Assembly: GCA_028287285.1 (NCBI GenBank)
Contig: JAQBPY010000166.1
Coordinates: forward strand, 1 to 61,129
Direction: 5' to 3'
DNA length: 61,129 bases
Source of the DNA: Gemmatimonadota bacterium
GTDB lineage: Bacteria; Gemmatimonadota; Gemmatimonadetes; Gemmatimonadales; Gemmatimonadaceae
A model generated the notes under the pieces. That model made no database searches. It saw only the letters and a program-made list of their open reading frames with translations, and was not told the DNA's origin. Of this stretch, positions 17,506-27,282 are shown piece by piece (position 1 is the stretch's first letter; the number at the start of each line of letters is the position of its first letter). Position numbers and translations under genes: made by a program.

Positions 17506-18966
17506 TCACGGCACCGCCGCCGCACGCGGAAACTTCTCCGCCCGCATCGCGGCCTGATAGGCAAACGCCGCCAGCACCACCGACGCCTGCTTCAAGTCGT
17601 TCGTATTCACACGCTCGTAAAAATCCATGTTCGTGTGATGCATACGCGTGTCGTAGCCGGCGTAGTCCTGGATCGTATTGAATCCCGGCAGCCCCAACGC
17701 CGTGAACGACAAGTGATCCGTATTGCCGATCTTCTCCGGCACGTTGCGGCGGGCACCAAGATCCTTGAATGGCGCGAGCCACGCATCGAGCACTGTCTTG
17801 GCCGCCAGGTTTCCCTCGGCATACCAGCCGTAGATGGGACCGGTGCCGGGATCGTTGTTGAGGTACACCGACAGCTTCTCACGCGCCTGCGCATTGGCGT
17901 CGCCGGCATAGCGTGACTGCACGTAAGCCTTGGAACCGAGCAGCCCTTCTTCTTCGCCACCCCAGAGTGCGGCGCGAATCGTCCGCCTCGGCGCAAAACC
18001 CGTAGCCTTGAGAATACGCATCGCCTCGAGCAGCTCAGCCACCGCGTCTGCATTGTCGGAGGCACCTGTTGCCGAGTGCCATGAGTCGATGTGCGCGCCA
18101 ATGAGCACGACTTCGTCGCCAATGCGTGCGTCAGTACCGGGAATTTCCGCTATGACGTTGTAGCCATTGGTATCGGCCGCGTAGTATTTCGTCTGTACGT
18201 TGGCGCGTAGCTTCACCGGCGAGCCGCCCTGCAGCGCACGCACGATCAGGTTGTAGTGCTCTGCGGAGACAATCACCGACGGCACCGAATTTTCCGGGGT
18301 GCTCGCACGATTGCCAAGAACGAACATGGTGCCCTCCGTTCCTTCGCTGGGGCGGAGCACCACGCCCGCGTTCATGCCTTTGAGCGTTGCCTGCAACGCA
18401 GCACGCGGCAGCGGCCCTGCGGCGACGTTGGCCCTCGGCGCACCAATCGGCACGGGCGTGTCGCTGTCACTCGGCTGCAGCCGATCCTTCGTGATGAATG
18501 CGTCCTGCGGCTTCGTGGCCAGAACGATCGCGCCCTTGAGGTCCGTTGTCTTCACCGCGTCCGCGTTGGGCAAATCGCCAATGTAGACAGGCGTGCCCGT
18601 AATGTCTCCAGACGTGGAAGGTGTCCATGCTTCCGGGTACGCGATCATTGGAAAATAGCGCGGCTCGATCATCTCGAGCGTGAACTTCTCGAGCGTCCAG
18701 CCCTTGCCGTATGGCCATGCTTCAACGGCCACCTTCGACAGGCCGAATTCCTTCATCTTTGCGGCCGACCAGTCAATTGACTGCTTGAATGCCGGCGTTC
18801 CCGTGAGCCGCGGGCCAATGACGTTGGTGAGGTGGTTGAACAGCTGGACCACCTGTGACCGGTTCATCCCCTCGTCGCGAATCTTCGCGAGCGCCGCTGC
18901 CTCCTGCGCGCGACTCGTCGTGCCGATTGTCGCGACGGCGACGAGTACGGTGAGCGAGCGCTTCAT
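17506..18966 (-). CDS. Exported M28 family peptidase
   Basis: A 486-residue secreted metallopeptidase with a signal peptide (MKRSLTVLVAVATIGTTSRAQ). The body has an N-terminal region starting EGMNRSQVVQLFNHLTNVIG, an inserted PA-like domain and the M28 core with metal motifs GAHIDSWHSATGASDN and WGGEEEGLLGSKAYV, plus a final metal-binding region around GNTDHLSF. It is a clear paralogue of the gene at 49912-51573. Its ATG overlaps the stop of the M1 peptidase gene (ATGA at 18963-18966), so the two are translationally coupled. The likely role is release of amino acids or small peptides outside the cytoplasm. Confidence 0.9.
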   Translation of the reverse strand: MKRSLTVLVAVATIGTTSRAQEAAALAKIRDEGMNRSQVVQLFNHLTNVIGPRLTGTPAFKQSIDWSAAKMKEFGLSKVAVEAWPYGKGWTLEKFTLEMIEPRYFPMIAYPEAWTPSTSGDITGTPVYIGDLPNADAVKTTDLKGAIVLATKPQDAFITKDRLQPSDSDTPVPIGAPRANVAAGPLPRAALQATLKGMNAGVVLRPSEGTEGTMFVLGNRASTPENSVPSVIVSAEHYNLIVRALQGGSPVKLRANVQTKYYAADTNGYNVIAEIPGTDARIGDEVVLIGAHIDSWHSATGASDNADAVAELLEAMRILKATGFAPRRTIRAALWGGEEEGLLGSKAYVQSRYAGDANAQAREKLSVYLNNDPGTGPIYGWYAEGNLAAKTVLDAWLAPFKDLGARRNVPEKIGNTDHLSFTALGLPGFNTIQDYAGYDTRMHHTNMDFYERVNTNDLKQASVVLAAFAYQAAMRAEKFPRAAAVP

Positions 18967-20858
18967 TTCCTGCTCCAGCTGTTGTCGGTGGTGTTGGCAT
19001 CCATCCAGATGCCGCCATTCAATTCAATCGACGTCACCGTCTTTTTGGCGGGCACGCTGACCGTGGTACGGTGCTGGTCCTTGGCCCAGATCGCCGACGT
19101 CTGGTGCACAATGTTGGTTGTGCCGTCTGCGTACCTGATGATGACATCGACGGGAGCCGGCATGCCGCCAGTATTGATGATGGTCATCATATAACCGGCG
19201 CCCGTCTTCTTCACATCGGCGAGCGACAGGTCAATGTAGCTGCTGGTGAAGTACCAGTCATGAAAGAACCATGACAGGTCCTTGCCGTTCACATTGTTGA
19301 AGGTGTTGAAGAAATCCCAGGGTAATGGATGCTTGCCGTGCCAGCGATCCATGTACTCGTGCAGGGCCTTCCTGAACGATGCGTCACCGATCATGTCCTT
19401 GAGAGCGAGATAGCCAAGTGCCGCCTTGCCGTATGCACTGTTGCCGTATGCGGCGTCCTTGAGGGCGTCAGCGGGCGTGATGATGGGAAGGTCCTGCAGC
19501 GGCGACGAATCACTGATCCAGCCATTCACGCGGAACTGCCTGAAGAAGTCGACCGCCTTCGCGGCGCCGAGGTCCGCAGTGCCGATGAGGAATTCGAACG
19601 TCGTGGCCCAGCCTTCGTCCATGAATGCGTACCGCGCTTCGTTGATGCCCATGTAGAACGGCATGTACGTGTGCGCGATCTCATGCTCGGCGACGAATCG
19701 CGAGAACGTGGTGTCGGCATACGCTTCGTCGTTTACCATCATGGGGTATTCCATTCCCGCGAATCCCTGCACCACGGTGGTCTTCTCGTATGGATAGGGA
19801 ACGCCTGGCCAGTTGTGCGACAGCCAGCTGAGCGCGTGGCGTGCGTAGCCGGCCAGGTGATGATAGTCGGCCGCGGTGTCGTTGAACGCGGCCTGCGTGC
19901 TCGCGCGCCGGCGAGTGACGTCGTCCACCACGACGCTCGACGCATCCCACACATAATGGTCGCTTGTGGCGAACGCCATGTCGGGAATGTCGTTCGCGCT
20001 AAAGTGCCAGCTGTTCTGTGCGCCCTGGCGTGTGACCGATCTGGCCAGCATTTCCGCGTGCGTTGCAACGTGGATGGTGGTGTCGGAGGAGAGCGACGCC
20101 TGGAACCGGCTGAGATGCGCCGGCTGCAGCACCGATGCAGGGTCGACGAGCGTGCCGGTACCCCATACCACAAAGTTGGCGGGCACCTTGACGGTGACGT
20201 CGTAGTCGTTGAAGTCGCTGTAGAACTCCTGCTGGTCCGTGAACGTCGTCCGGTCCCACCCGTTGTAGTCGTCGTACACCGCGACGCGCGGATAGAAGTA
20301 CGCCAGAAAGAGCGTGGTGGAATCGATCATGCCCTCGCGGTTGCTTTCGCGCGAGGCGTCGTAGTGCCACGTAACGGACAGGCGCACTGAATCGCGAGGA
20401 TTCAGCGCGACGGGGAGCTTCACGCGTTGTGTGGTGAACGCGCCTGGATCGGCGGGCCACGGTGCCGCCTGTCCGTTTACGGTGAATGCGTCGACGTGCA
20501 CCCCGCTCGTGAGATAATTCTCACTTGCGCCACCATCGCGCGGCGCGCCGGGCTTGTGGATGTTGAGGTACAGCCGGAACACCAGGTCGCGCAGCGTATC
20601 CGGGCTGTTGTTGAAGTACGTGATCTGCTCGGTGCCGTGGACGGCCCGGTTGGGTGGTGCTGCGGTGAGCTCGATGACATAGCGCGCTCGATTCTGCCAA
20701 TAGCGGCTTCCGGGTTTGCCGTCTGGAGATCGTGTGCCCTTTGCGAATGCGGCCTTCACATCACGCGGCATGGGGAGCTGGACGGGCTTCTGCTGTGCTG
20801 CGGCAGTGCTCGAGGCGAGCAGGACAATGGCAGCGCACAAGGCTGGCTTGATCGACAT
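18963..20858 (-). CDS. Exported M1 family metallopeptidase
   Basis: A 631-residue protein whose start at 20858 gives a signal peptide (MSIKPALCAAIVLLASSTAAAQQ). The zinc site is HEIAH followed by 18 residues and Glu (in FMDEGWATTFEF), the M1 gluzincin signature. The exopeptidase GAMEN motif appears as GMEYPMMV, a common variant in exported bacterial M1 proteins. The N-terminal beta-sandwich precedes it and a helical region follows. It is coupled to the downstream M28 gene and divergent from the YihY gene. It probably removes N-terminal residues from peptides in the periplasm or outside. Confidence 0.9.
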   Translation of the reverse strand: MSIKPALCAAIVLLASSTAAAQQKPVQLPMPRDVKAAFAKGTRSPDGKPGSRYWQNRARYVIELTAAPPNRAVHGTEQITYFNNSPDTLRDLVFRLYLNIHKPGAPRDGGASENYLTSGVHVDAFTVNGQAAPWPADPGAFTTQRVKLPVALNPRDSVRLSVTWHYDASRESNREGMIDSTTLFLAYFYPRVAVYDDYNGWDRTTFTDQQEFYSDFNDYDVTVKVPANFVVWGTGTLVDPASVLQPAHLSRFQASLSSDTTIHVATHAEMLARSVTRQGAQNSWHFSANDIPDMAFATSDHYVWDASSVVVDDVTRRRASTQAAFNDTAADYHHLAGYARHALSWLSHNWPGVPYPYEKTTVVQGFAGMEYPMMVNDEAYADTTFSRFVAEHEIAHTYMPFYMGINEARYAFMDEGWATTFEFLIGTADLGAAKAVDFFRQFRVNGWISDSSPLQDLPIITPADALKDAAYGNSAYGKAALGYLALKDMIGDASFRKALHEYMDRWHGKHPLPWDFFNTFNNVNGKDLSWFFHDWYFTSSYIDLSLADVKKTGAGYMMTIINTGGMPAPVDVIIRYADGTTNIVHQTSAIWAKDQHRTTVSVPAKKTVTSIELNGGIWMDANTTDNSWSRK

Positions 20859-20943
20859 GCGGCAATATGCCGCAGCGGCCGAGCCGAGGCCAGCATGACT
20901 GGTTGTGGTTGCCCGTAATCGGCGCGCCTTCCCATGTTTCTTC

Positions 20944-21987
20944 ATGACCCAGACACCACCCCGCGCCCCGGCCACGGACACACCAACGCCCATCACGCAT
21001 TCGCCTGCCGCCGAGCAGAAAGCGGAGAGCGTGGAAAAGGCAAAGGACGCTGCCGTTGTCATGGCGCAGCCGGGCATCCTTGCAACGGTACGAGGATTTG
21101 GCGGGCTGCTCTGGGGAACGGTCCTGGCGTTCTTCAGTGATGACTGCTCGTCCATGGCGGCGGCGCTGTCGTTCTACACATTTTTTTCACTGCCTGCACT
21201 GCTGACGCTCGTATTGACCGTTGCGAGCCGGGTGGCGGATCCGGCGCGTGTGCAGCAGGCGCTCGTGGGCGAGGTGGGGGGTTTGATCGGGACGAGTGGC
21301 GCGGAGCAGGTCTCGACCATCATTGGCAACGCACGCTTCGTGAGCGCCTCCGCCACCGTTGCCACGCTGCTTTCAGTGGCCGCTCTCGCCTTCGGCGCAA
21401 CGACGTCATTCGCCCAGCTGCAAACGGCGCTCAACAAGGCGTGGGGCGTAAAGCCCGACCCGAGACGCAATCAGCTGCACGTCTTTCTCGTCAAGCGTGT
21501 GTTCTCGTTTGGCGTGGTGATCATGGTGGCGTTTCTGCTGCTCGTATCGCTGGCGATCAACACGATGCTCGTGGCCGCGGGCACGCACTTTTCCGGAGGT
21601 GCGGCTCCGACCTTGATGATTCAGGTTCTTACGTCAGTGATCGGATTTGCCGTCATCACGGCGTTGTTCTGCGTCATGTACCGATATCTGCCCGACGCGC
21701 GCATTGCCTGGCGCGACGTTCGTGCCGGTGCGGCGATGTCCGCCACGCTGTTCACGTTCGGAAAAATGGTCATCGGGTTATATCTTGGACGCAGCAACCC
21801 GGGGAGCGTCTACGGAGTTGCCGGTTCGCTCGCGGTCGTGCTCATCTGGGTCTACTACACGTCAATGGTCGTGTTGCTCGGCGCCGAGTTCACGAGACTC
21901 TGGGCACAGCGCTATGGGCGTGGCATCACGCCTGAGCCTGGCGCCGTTGCTTACGTGGAAGAGGAGCGGCAGGTACCCAGGGGCTGA
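20944..21987 (+). CDS. YihY/BrkB family inner-membrane protein
   Basis: A 347-residue protein with a polar N-terminal tail of about 55 residues and then six hydrophobic segments. Family motifs include DDCSSMAAALSFYTFFSLPALL near the first helix (seen as DDCSSMAAALSFY and TFFSLPALL), FAQLQTALNKAWGVKPDP, RYLPDARIAWRDVRAGA and VYYTSMVVLLGAEFTRLWA. The family is often mis-annotated as ribonuclease BN; its true function is unsettled. I chose ATG 20944; a GTG at 20905 is in frame. A strong hairpin with a T-run follows at 22077. Confidence 0.87.
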   Translation: MTQTPPRAPATDTPTPITHSPAAEQKAESVEKAKDAAVVMAQPGILATVRGFGGLLWGTVLAFFSDDCSSMAAALSFYTFFSLPALLTLVLTVASRVADPARVQQALVGEVGGLIGTSGAEQVSTIIGNARFVSASATVATLLSVAALAFGATTSFAQLQTALNKAWGVKPDPRRNQLHVFLVKRVFSFGVVIMVAFLLLVSLAINTMLVAAGTHFSGGAAPTLMIQVLTSVIGFAVITALFCVMYRYLPDARIAWRDVRAGAAMSATLFTFGKMVIGLYLGRSNPGSVYGVAGSLAVVLIWVYYTSMVVLLGAEFTRLWAQRYGRGITPEPGAVAYVEEERQVPRG

Positions 21988-22069
21988 CCTAATCCTTCTA
22001 CTCGGCAAGTGGCCTTGTTGTCCCGACAGGGGGCTGGTGCAACTGACTTTTCACATCAACAGCAATCAG

Positions 22070-22119
22070 TTCACATCTCTCCCGGACAGTGAGAGCGCTT
22101 TTTTTGTTCCTAATGTGAA
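22070..22119 (+). terminator. Nested hairpin terminator after the YihY gene
   Basis: The inner stem CTCTC (22077-22081) pairs with GAGAG (22091-22095), followed by CGC and a run of seven T at 22099-22105. An outer stem TTCACAT (22070-22076) pairs with ATGTGAA (22113-22119), so the whole can form a larger hairpin in the 178-bp convergent gap. The inner part resembles a Rho-independent terminator for the plus-strand gene. Nothing else recognisable lies in this gap. Confidence 0.6.
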
Positions 22120-22165
22120 ACGTTGTTGTGATTTCAGCCTTGCACCGACGCCCTGCGCCACCGAG

Positions 22166-25100
22166 TCACGGCACGATGCTCGATGACTGGATGAGCTTCA
22201 TCAACGCCGCGATCGCAGCCTCGAGCTGCTGGTCTTTCCCCTTGCTCACGAGCTCGTACTTGTTCATGACCTTGATGTCCGGTTCGGTTTGCTGATTCTC
22301 GAGATACTTGCCCGTGATGGCATCCTTTACCCCCACCCCCGGCACGCCCCACGAAATGCCGTCCTGAAGTCCTTCCCATCCGGCAAATGTGCAGGTGCCC
22401 GGCGTTGGCATGCCGATGAGCGGCCCGATCTTCTGCGCCTTGTAGGTGTACGCAAAGCAGTGACCGTCGCTGTAGTTGGCCTCGTTCGCCATCGCGACCG
22501 TGGGTTTCGTCCAGCGGAAATTGGGCTCGTACCCGTTGCTGCGTGTATCGGTGGTGTAGTCAAAGAATTTCTTGCCGCTCAGGAACATGGCAAGGTCAGC
22601 GACGAGGTCACCACCCCCATTGAACCGTGTGTCGACGACGACACCCTTGCGCGTGGCGTACCTGCCCATGATGTCCTCGAAGGTGGTGCGATACGCGCCG
22701 TCGTTCATGCCGGGAATGTGGACGTAGCCAAGCTCACCGTTGCTCGCCTTGGTCACCTCGTCTGCATTGCGCTTCACCCACCGCGCATAGAGCAGCCGAT
22801 TCTCGTCGGCAATCGCCACCGGCTTCACCACGAACTCGCTCTTTTTCGCACCGTCAGCCAGCGTGAGCAGCACATTCTTGCCGACCTTCCTGTTGAGCAG
22901 CTCGGCGATGTCCATCGCCGGCGTGATGGTGATGCCGTCCACCGCCTCGATGATGGTGCCAGGCGCGATCGACACATCGTGACGGTCGAGCGGGCCATCC
23001 TTGATCACTTCCGCGACCTTGAACCCCGGACCGGTATACGTCTGGTCATAGAAAAGACCGAGTGACGCCGTGATGTCGTCATTCGGGTTGGATGCGTTGA
23101 ACGTGGCACCGCTGTGGCTGATGTTCAACTCGCCGAGCATCTCCGCCATCATTTCCGCGAACTCGGCGTTGTTGCCGATGTACGGCAGATACTTGGCATA
23201 GACGGGGCGCAGACCCACCCAGTCCACACCGTGGTAGCCCTTGGAGTAGAACGTATCGCGCGTGCGGCGCCACACATGATCGAACTCCGCGGCCCGCTCG
23301 GCATCGACGTTGAGCGCGTCTTCGCCGCTCATGGCCACCAGGTCGCGCTTGGGGGTGGCCGGCACGGGATCGATGCGGGATATCGCCCCGTCGGCAAGCA
23401 GGAAGATGTACTTCTGCTCCTTGTCCCACGCCATGTTGCCGCTGTTGGCATTCAGGGAGAGGATCATCTTTGTCTCCTTGGTGCGCAGCACGGTCGACCA
23501 CAGGTTCACGCCCTTCTCGAAGCGCGCGAGATAATACAGCGTTTCGCCGTCCTTGCTCAGCAGCGCGTCACTGAGTGCCGACGAATGAATCGTCAGGCGC
23601 GAGCGCCGCGCGTCGAGCCCATCGAGGTCGATCACGACCTCCTTCTTCTCGGCCTTGATGCTGTCGGCTTTCACCTTCGCCGAGTCGGCCTTCGTCTTTG
23701 CGTTCTTGTCGTCGGCTTCCTTCACGAGGGCGAATTCGTCCTTCGTGAGACGGAACCGCTCCCATGCATCGCGATCGAAGAACATGGCGTAGACATCCTG
23801 CTGCGTCTGACCCGTCTGCGCGACGGACTTGAGGCCATCACGGTTGCTGAACCACATCATCGCCTTGCCGCCAAGGATCCACTTGCCTCGGCTGTCGGCA
23901 AATCCGCTCTGCGTGAGGTTCACGACTTCGCCTTTGCCGTCCGCGCGCACGAGTCCGACTTCACCCGGTGCGATGCCCGGCACGTTGAGGTCGAACAGGA
24001 TCCACTTGCCGTCCGGACTCCACTCGAAGCGGTGGTCGGAACCAAACAGCTCCTTGTCGGTGAGCAGCGTGCGCGTCTGCTTTGTGGCGAGGTCCATGAT
24101 CCGGAGCGTGTTGCGGTCCTCGAGGTACGCGAGCTCCTTGCCATCTGGCGAGTACGCCGGATGCGTGTTCTGGTGGTCGTTGCTCACCACTGGCGCTTCC
24201 CTCACAACCGTCGACGCAAAGAAATACGGCTCGGCGTCACGTTGCCGTCGCGCTTCGTAGATGGACCATTTGCCCCCGCGCTCCGTAGTGTAGATGATCG
24301 ACTTGCCGTCGGGTGAGAACTGCACGCCGGCTTCGGTCTCGGGCGTTGTGGTGATGCGCTTGGTCCCGCCGCCTTCCACGCTGTTCACGAACACGTCTCC
24401 GCGGTAGGTGAACGCGACCTCCTTGCCCGTTGGCGAGACCACGAGATTCTGCGCACCGTTGTTCACCGCCATGATGCGCTCGTTGTTCGCCTTGTTGTCC
24501 GACGAGACGGCGATGTCGAGCTTCACGGGTTTGCCACCCGATGCCATCGTGTAGATCTGGCCGTCGAACCCGAAGGCGAGCGTGCCGTTGTCCGCCATGC
24601 TCAGGAAGCGCACGGGCACGCCCTTGAACGACGTGAGCTGCTGCGACTTGCCGCCGTCGATGCTCATCTTGTGCACGTTGAACGTGCCGCTCTCTTCGCT
24701 CAGGTAGTAGAACGCCTTGTCGTTGTCGGTGAATACGGGATTGCGATCTTCGCCGGCAAATGTCGTGAGCTGGCGATGCGTGCCCGCCCTGGAGTCGTAG
24801 ATCCAGATGTCGCGGGCCACGGCAGACGTATGATGTTTACGCCACGGATTCTCCTGTCCCTTCTTGTCCTCGTAGATCAGGAGTTGGCCATTCCTGCTCG
24901 TGCGGACGTTTTCGGCCGGCGTGGTCAGGATCTGGATGGGCCGGCCGCCGGTGGCGGGAACCTCATAGAGCTCCGGCTGCGCACCGGTGGGAAACTGCCT
25001 GTTGGCGGCTGCGTCCTGGCGCGTCGCACCGAAGATGATGCGCTTGTCGTCGCTCGTGAAGCTGTACGGATATTCGGGCGCAGAATGGAAGGTGAGCCGC

Positions 25101-25420
25101 CTGGCTTCGCCGCCCTCGGCGCTGATGACGTAGATGTCGTGGTTGCCGTAGCGGTCGGACGCAAAGGCGATCTGCTTTCCGTCGTGGCTCCAGACCGGCA
25201 TGAAGTCGTTCGCGGTGTGCGTCGTGAGCGGGACGGCGGACCCACCGCTGCTCGATACCTTGTACAGGTCACCCTTGAACGCAAAGGCAATGGTCCTGCC
25301 GTCGGGTGATATCGCGGGATAGCGCATCCAGCTCGCGCCTGCGGCAGACGTCGACGGTGATTGAGCGGCCGCGATGCTCGCGGACATGAGGAGCGCGAGC
25401 GCAGCAAGAATGGGCTTCAT
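22166..25420 (-). CDS. Tricorn-like S41 protease with beta-propeller and PDZ domains
   Basis: A 1084-residue exported protein. The start at 25420 gives the signal peptide MKPILAALALLMSASIAAAQ; an ATG four codons upstream (25432) is also in frame. Residues about 30-600 hold two sets of TolB/WD40-like propeller blades (for example YPAISPDGRTIAFAF, PVWSHDGKQIAFASDRYG, PAYSPDGKELAYLED). A helical linker, a tricorn C1-like segment, a PDZ-like region around GPGFKVAEVIKDGPLD and a C-terminal S41 domain with DTRFNGGGDLVADL and NEANYSDGHCFAY follow; the Ser in YSDG is the likely nucleophile. This is the bacterial tricorn layout. It probably degrades peptides in the periplasm. Confidence 0.92.
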   Translation of the reverse strand: MKPILAALALLMSASIAAAQSPSTSAAGASWMRYPAISPDGRTIAFAFKGDLYKVSSSGGSAVPLTTHTANDFMPVWSHDGKQIAFASDRYGNHDIYVISAEGGEARRLTFHSAPEYPYSFTSDDKRIIFGATRQDAAANRQFPTGAQPELYEVPATGGRPIQILTTPAENVRTSRNGQLLIYEDKKGQENPWRKHHTSAVARDIWIYDSRAGTHRQLTTFAGEDRNPVFTDNDKAFYYLSEESGTFNVHKMSIDGGKSQQLTSFKGVPVRFLSMADNGTLAFGFDGQIYTMASGGKPVKLDIAVSSDNKANNERIMAVNNGAQNLVVSPTGKEVAFTYRGDVFVNSVEGGGTKRITTTPETEAGVQFSPDGKSIIYTTERGGKWSIYEARRQRDAEPYFFASTVVREAPVVSNDHQNTHPAYSPDGKELAYLEDRNTLRIMDLATKQTRTLLTDKELFGSDHRFEWSPDGKWILFDLNVPGIAPGEVGLVRADGKGEVVNLTQSGFADSRGKWILGGKAMMWFSNRDGLKSVAQTGQTQQDVYAMFFDRDAWERFRLTKDEFALVKEADDKNAKTKADSAKVKADSIKAEKKEVVIDLDGLDARRSRLTIHSSALSDALLSKDGETLYYLARFEKGVNLWSTVLRTKETKMILSLNANSGNMAWDKEQKYIFLLADGAISRIDPVPATPKRDLVAMSGEDALNVDAERAAEFDHVWRRTRDTFYSKGYHGVDWVGLRPVYAKYLPYIGNNAEFAEMMAEMLGELNISHSGATFNASNPNDDITASLGLFYDQTYTGPGFKVAEVIKDGPLDRHDVSIAPGTIIEAVDGITITPAMDIAELLNRKVGKNVLLTLADGAKKSEFVVKPVAIADENRLLYARWVKRNADEVTKASNGELGYVHIPGMNDGAYRTTFEDIMGRYATRKGVVVDTRFNGGGDLVADLAMFLSGKKFFDYTTDTRSNGYEPNFRWTKPTVAMANEANYSDGHCFAYTYKAQKIGPLIGMPTPGTCTFAGWEGLQDGISWGVPGVGVKDAITGKYLENQQTEPDIKVMNKYELVSKGKDQQLEAAIAALMKLIQSSSIVP

Positions 25421-25443
25421 GGGGCGGAACATGGGGAGGATGT

Positions 25444-25469
25444 GTCGTCCTGAGCGAAGAAGGACCTGC
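25444..25469 (+). repeat. Copy of a dispersed GTCGTCCTGAGCGAAG...AAGGACCTGC repeat
   Basis: Lies between the tricorn-like gene start and the exported RidA gene. It reads GTCGTCCTGAGCGAAG then AAGGACCTGC. TCCT at its left and AGGA at its right can pair. This is the best-preserved copy in the window and shares the downstream CTTGT and TTCAC context with the copy at 46856. Confidence 0.55.
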
Positions 25470-25508
25470 TTGTTTCACGTCTGTCGTGGTTCACGTATTC
25501 TGTTTTGC

Positions 25509-25949
25509 TTATTTCACCACGACCGCGATGCATTCGATTTCCACCTTCGCGGCAGCGCTGACCAGTGCCGCGACGACGACGGTGGACCGCGCCGGAGGCT
25601 CCTTGGGAAAGAACTCGCGGTAGGCGCTGTTCATGCCGGCAAAGTCCTTCACGTCCACGAGGAATACGGTGCACTTCACTACGTTTGCCATTGTTGACCC
25701 ACCTGCCTCGACGACGGCCTTCACGCTCTCGAGCGCGCGCTTCGTCTGGCCCTGGATCGTGCTGTCCGGCGCATCGCGGGAGACGCCGAGCTGGCCGGAT
25801 GAATAGACGACGTCGCCAGCACGGATGCCCGGGGTGAGCGTTGGAGACGCGCTCTGGCCGGCGGGGATGATGCTCTGCCGCTGCGCGGCGGCCGTGGCGG
25901 GGAGCACCAGGACGACGGCGAGAACAATGACGCGAGCAACGTGCGACAT
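25509..25949 (-). CDS. Exported RidA family protein
   Basis: A 146-residue RidA/YjgF-type protein with an N-terminal signal peptide (MSHVARVIVLAVVLVLPATAAAQ, given as MSHVARVIVLAVV and LVLPATAAAQ). After it comes the normal RidA fold: QSASPTLTPGIRAGD, VVYSSGQLGVSRD, CTVFLVDVKDFAGMN, the conserved Arg in PPARSTVVV and Glu in VEIECIAVVV. Start 25949 is chosen over 26048 because it opens the signal peptide. Known RidA proteins act on cytosolic enamine intermediates, so export is odd. It lies 88 bp downstream of the tricorn-like gene, same strand. Confidence 0.85.
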   Translation of the reverse strand: MSHVARVIVLAVVLVLPATAAAQRQSIIPAGQSASPTLTPGIRAGDVVYSSGQLGVSRDAPDSTIQGQTKRALESVKAVVEAGGSTMANVVKCTVFLVDVKDFAGMNSAYREFFPKEPPARSTVVVAALVSAAAKVEIECIAVVVK

Positions 25950-26092
25950 GCGGGTGACCTCTGAGGGAAGTGCCGTAATCTCCTGTCCCTCTCGCGCGGG
26001 CGGAAGGGATCGAGGCGAGACAACGAGTCTACAGCACCCAGGCCGCATCCGCGACGGTCAGCTCGCCATGTGCCACGCTCCGTCCGTGAAAC

Positions 26093-27193
26093 CTATGGGC
26101 GCCACGCCGGCGAGCCACCAGCCGCCGAGGGCCCGAGGTAAAGCTCCGCGATGCGTTGCGCCGTATCCCACGGAGCGCCGCCACTTCGGTTGGTGAGTAT
26201 CACCACGGTGAGCCGCCGCTCCGGATATCGGATGATGCCATTGGTGAATCCTCGGCTCTCTCCATGGTGACGGACCCGCATCGTGCCATGATCGTCGTCC
26301 ACAAACCACCCAAAGCCGTACTCGGACGTCCGCCCATTTGCCAGCACAGGGGGCGTCCAGGCACGTTGCTGCGAAGTCGCGTCGACGAGCGTGTGACGTT
26401 CAATGGCCTGGTCCCACTTCGCGAGGTCTGCCGCATTGGAGTAGATGCCGCCGTCACCAAGTGTCGCGCTGGTGTTGCTCTGATCCGTGCGGCGCACGTT
26501 ACCTGCGGTGTCGACGCGATATCCGTACGCGCGGTGCGGCACGACGGACCGCCCGTTCTCGAAGGCGAGGGTGCCGGTCATGCCGAGCGGTGCGAAAATG
26601 CGATCGTGCAGAAAGTCGGCGTAGCGCTTGCCACTGCTGTGCTCCACGGCGAGTGCGAGCAGGGCGTACCCGGTGTTGCTGTAATCGTACTTCGTGCCCG
26701 GGGAGAACTTTGGTGCGGACGCGTGGGAGATGAGCGCGGGGACGTCGGCGTCGTGCACCTGCGTCGTCTGTGAATCCGGCACGAAGCTTTCGTAACCTGA
26801 CAGACCGCCCGTGTGATTGAGCAGGTGACGAATGGTGACGCCGCGTGCGTACGCAGGAAGTCCGGCGACAACGGAGGTGATATCGTCCTCATAGTGCAGC
26901 TTGCCGTCTGCGGCGAGAAGCATGATCGCGGTAGCCGTGAACTGCTTGGAGAGGCTCGCGAGCCGGAAGTTGGACTCCTTGTCCACCGGGATCTTCTGCT
27001 CGACGTCAGCGAGTCCGTACCCTTTCGCGACAATGACATGCCCGTCGTGAATGACCAACAGGCTCGCACCCGGGCCGTTCGGCTTCGCATAGCGCACCAT
27101 CATGGAATCGATGGTCGCCATGAGCTGCTGCGCGTGCAGGTGCGGCGCGAGGCCGAACGCGAACAGTGACGTCAGGAGGATTGTCCGCTGCAT
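26093..27193 (-). CDS. Exported serine hydrolase (class C beta-lactamase/S12 fold)
   Basis: A 366-residue protein with a signal peptide (MQRTILLTSLFAFGLAPHLHAQ). It carries the three active-site motifs of the family: SxxK in RLASLSKQFTAT, YxN in YDYSNTGYALL and HxG in RHHGESRGF. Members include DD-peptidases, esterases and beta-lactamases; the sequence alone does not separate them, and an esterase or D-amino-peptidase role is as likely as beta-lactam hydrolysis. It shares its architecture with the longer paralogue at 47994-49373. Confidence 0.88.
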   Translation of the reverse strand: MQRTILLTSLFAFGLAPHLHAQQLMATIDSMMVRYAKPNGPGASLLVIHDGHVIVAKGYGLADVEQKIPVDKESNFRLASLSKQFTATAIMLLAADGKLHYEDDITSVVAGLPAYARGVTIRHLLNHTGGLSGYESFVPDSQTTQVHDADVPALISHASAPKFSPGTKYDYSNTGYALLALAVEHSSGKRYADFLHDRIFAPLGMTGTLAFENGRSVVPHRAYGYRVDTAGNVRRTDQSNTSATLGDGGIYSNAADLAKWDQAIERHTLVDATSQQRAWTPPVLANGRTSEYGFGWFVDDDHGTMRVRHHGESRGFTNGIIRYPERRLTVVILTNRSGGAPWDTAQRIAELYLGPSAAGGSPAWRP

Positions 27194-27282
27194 GTTGTCC
27201 CGGGTCCGAGTTTCAGGCTGGAGAGTACGAACTATTCAGGACAGGGGGAAGTTGCCAGGCTATTGTCGTCCTCCGCTCCCGC

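Noticed and set aside
26093..27193. Beta-lactamase resistance gene
   Set aside because: The SxxK/YxN/HxG motifs define a large serine hydrolase family and do not show beta-lactam hydrolysis. The context is a general exported hydrolase set.
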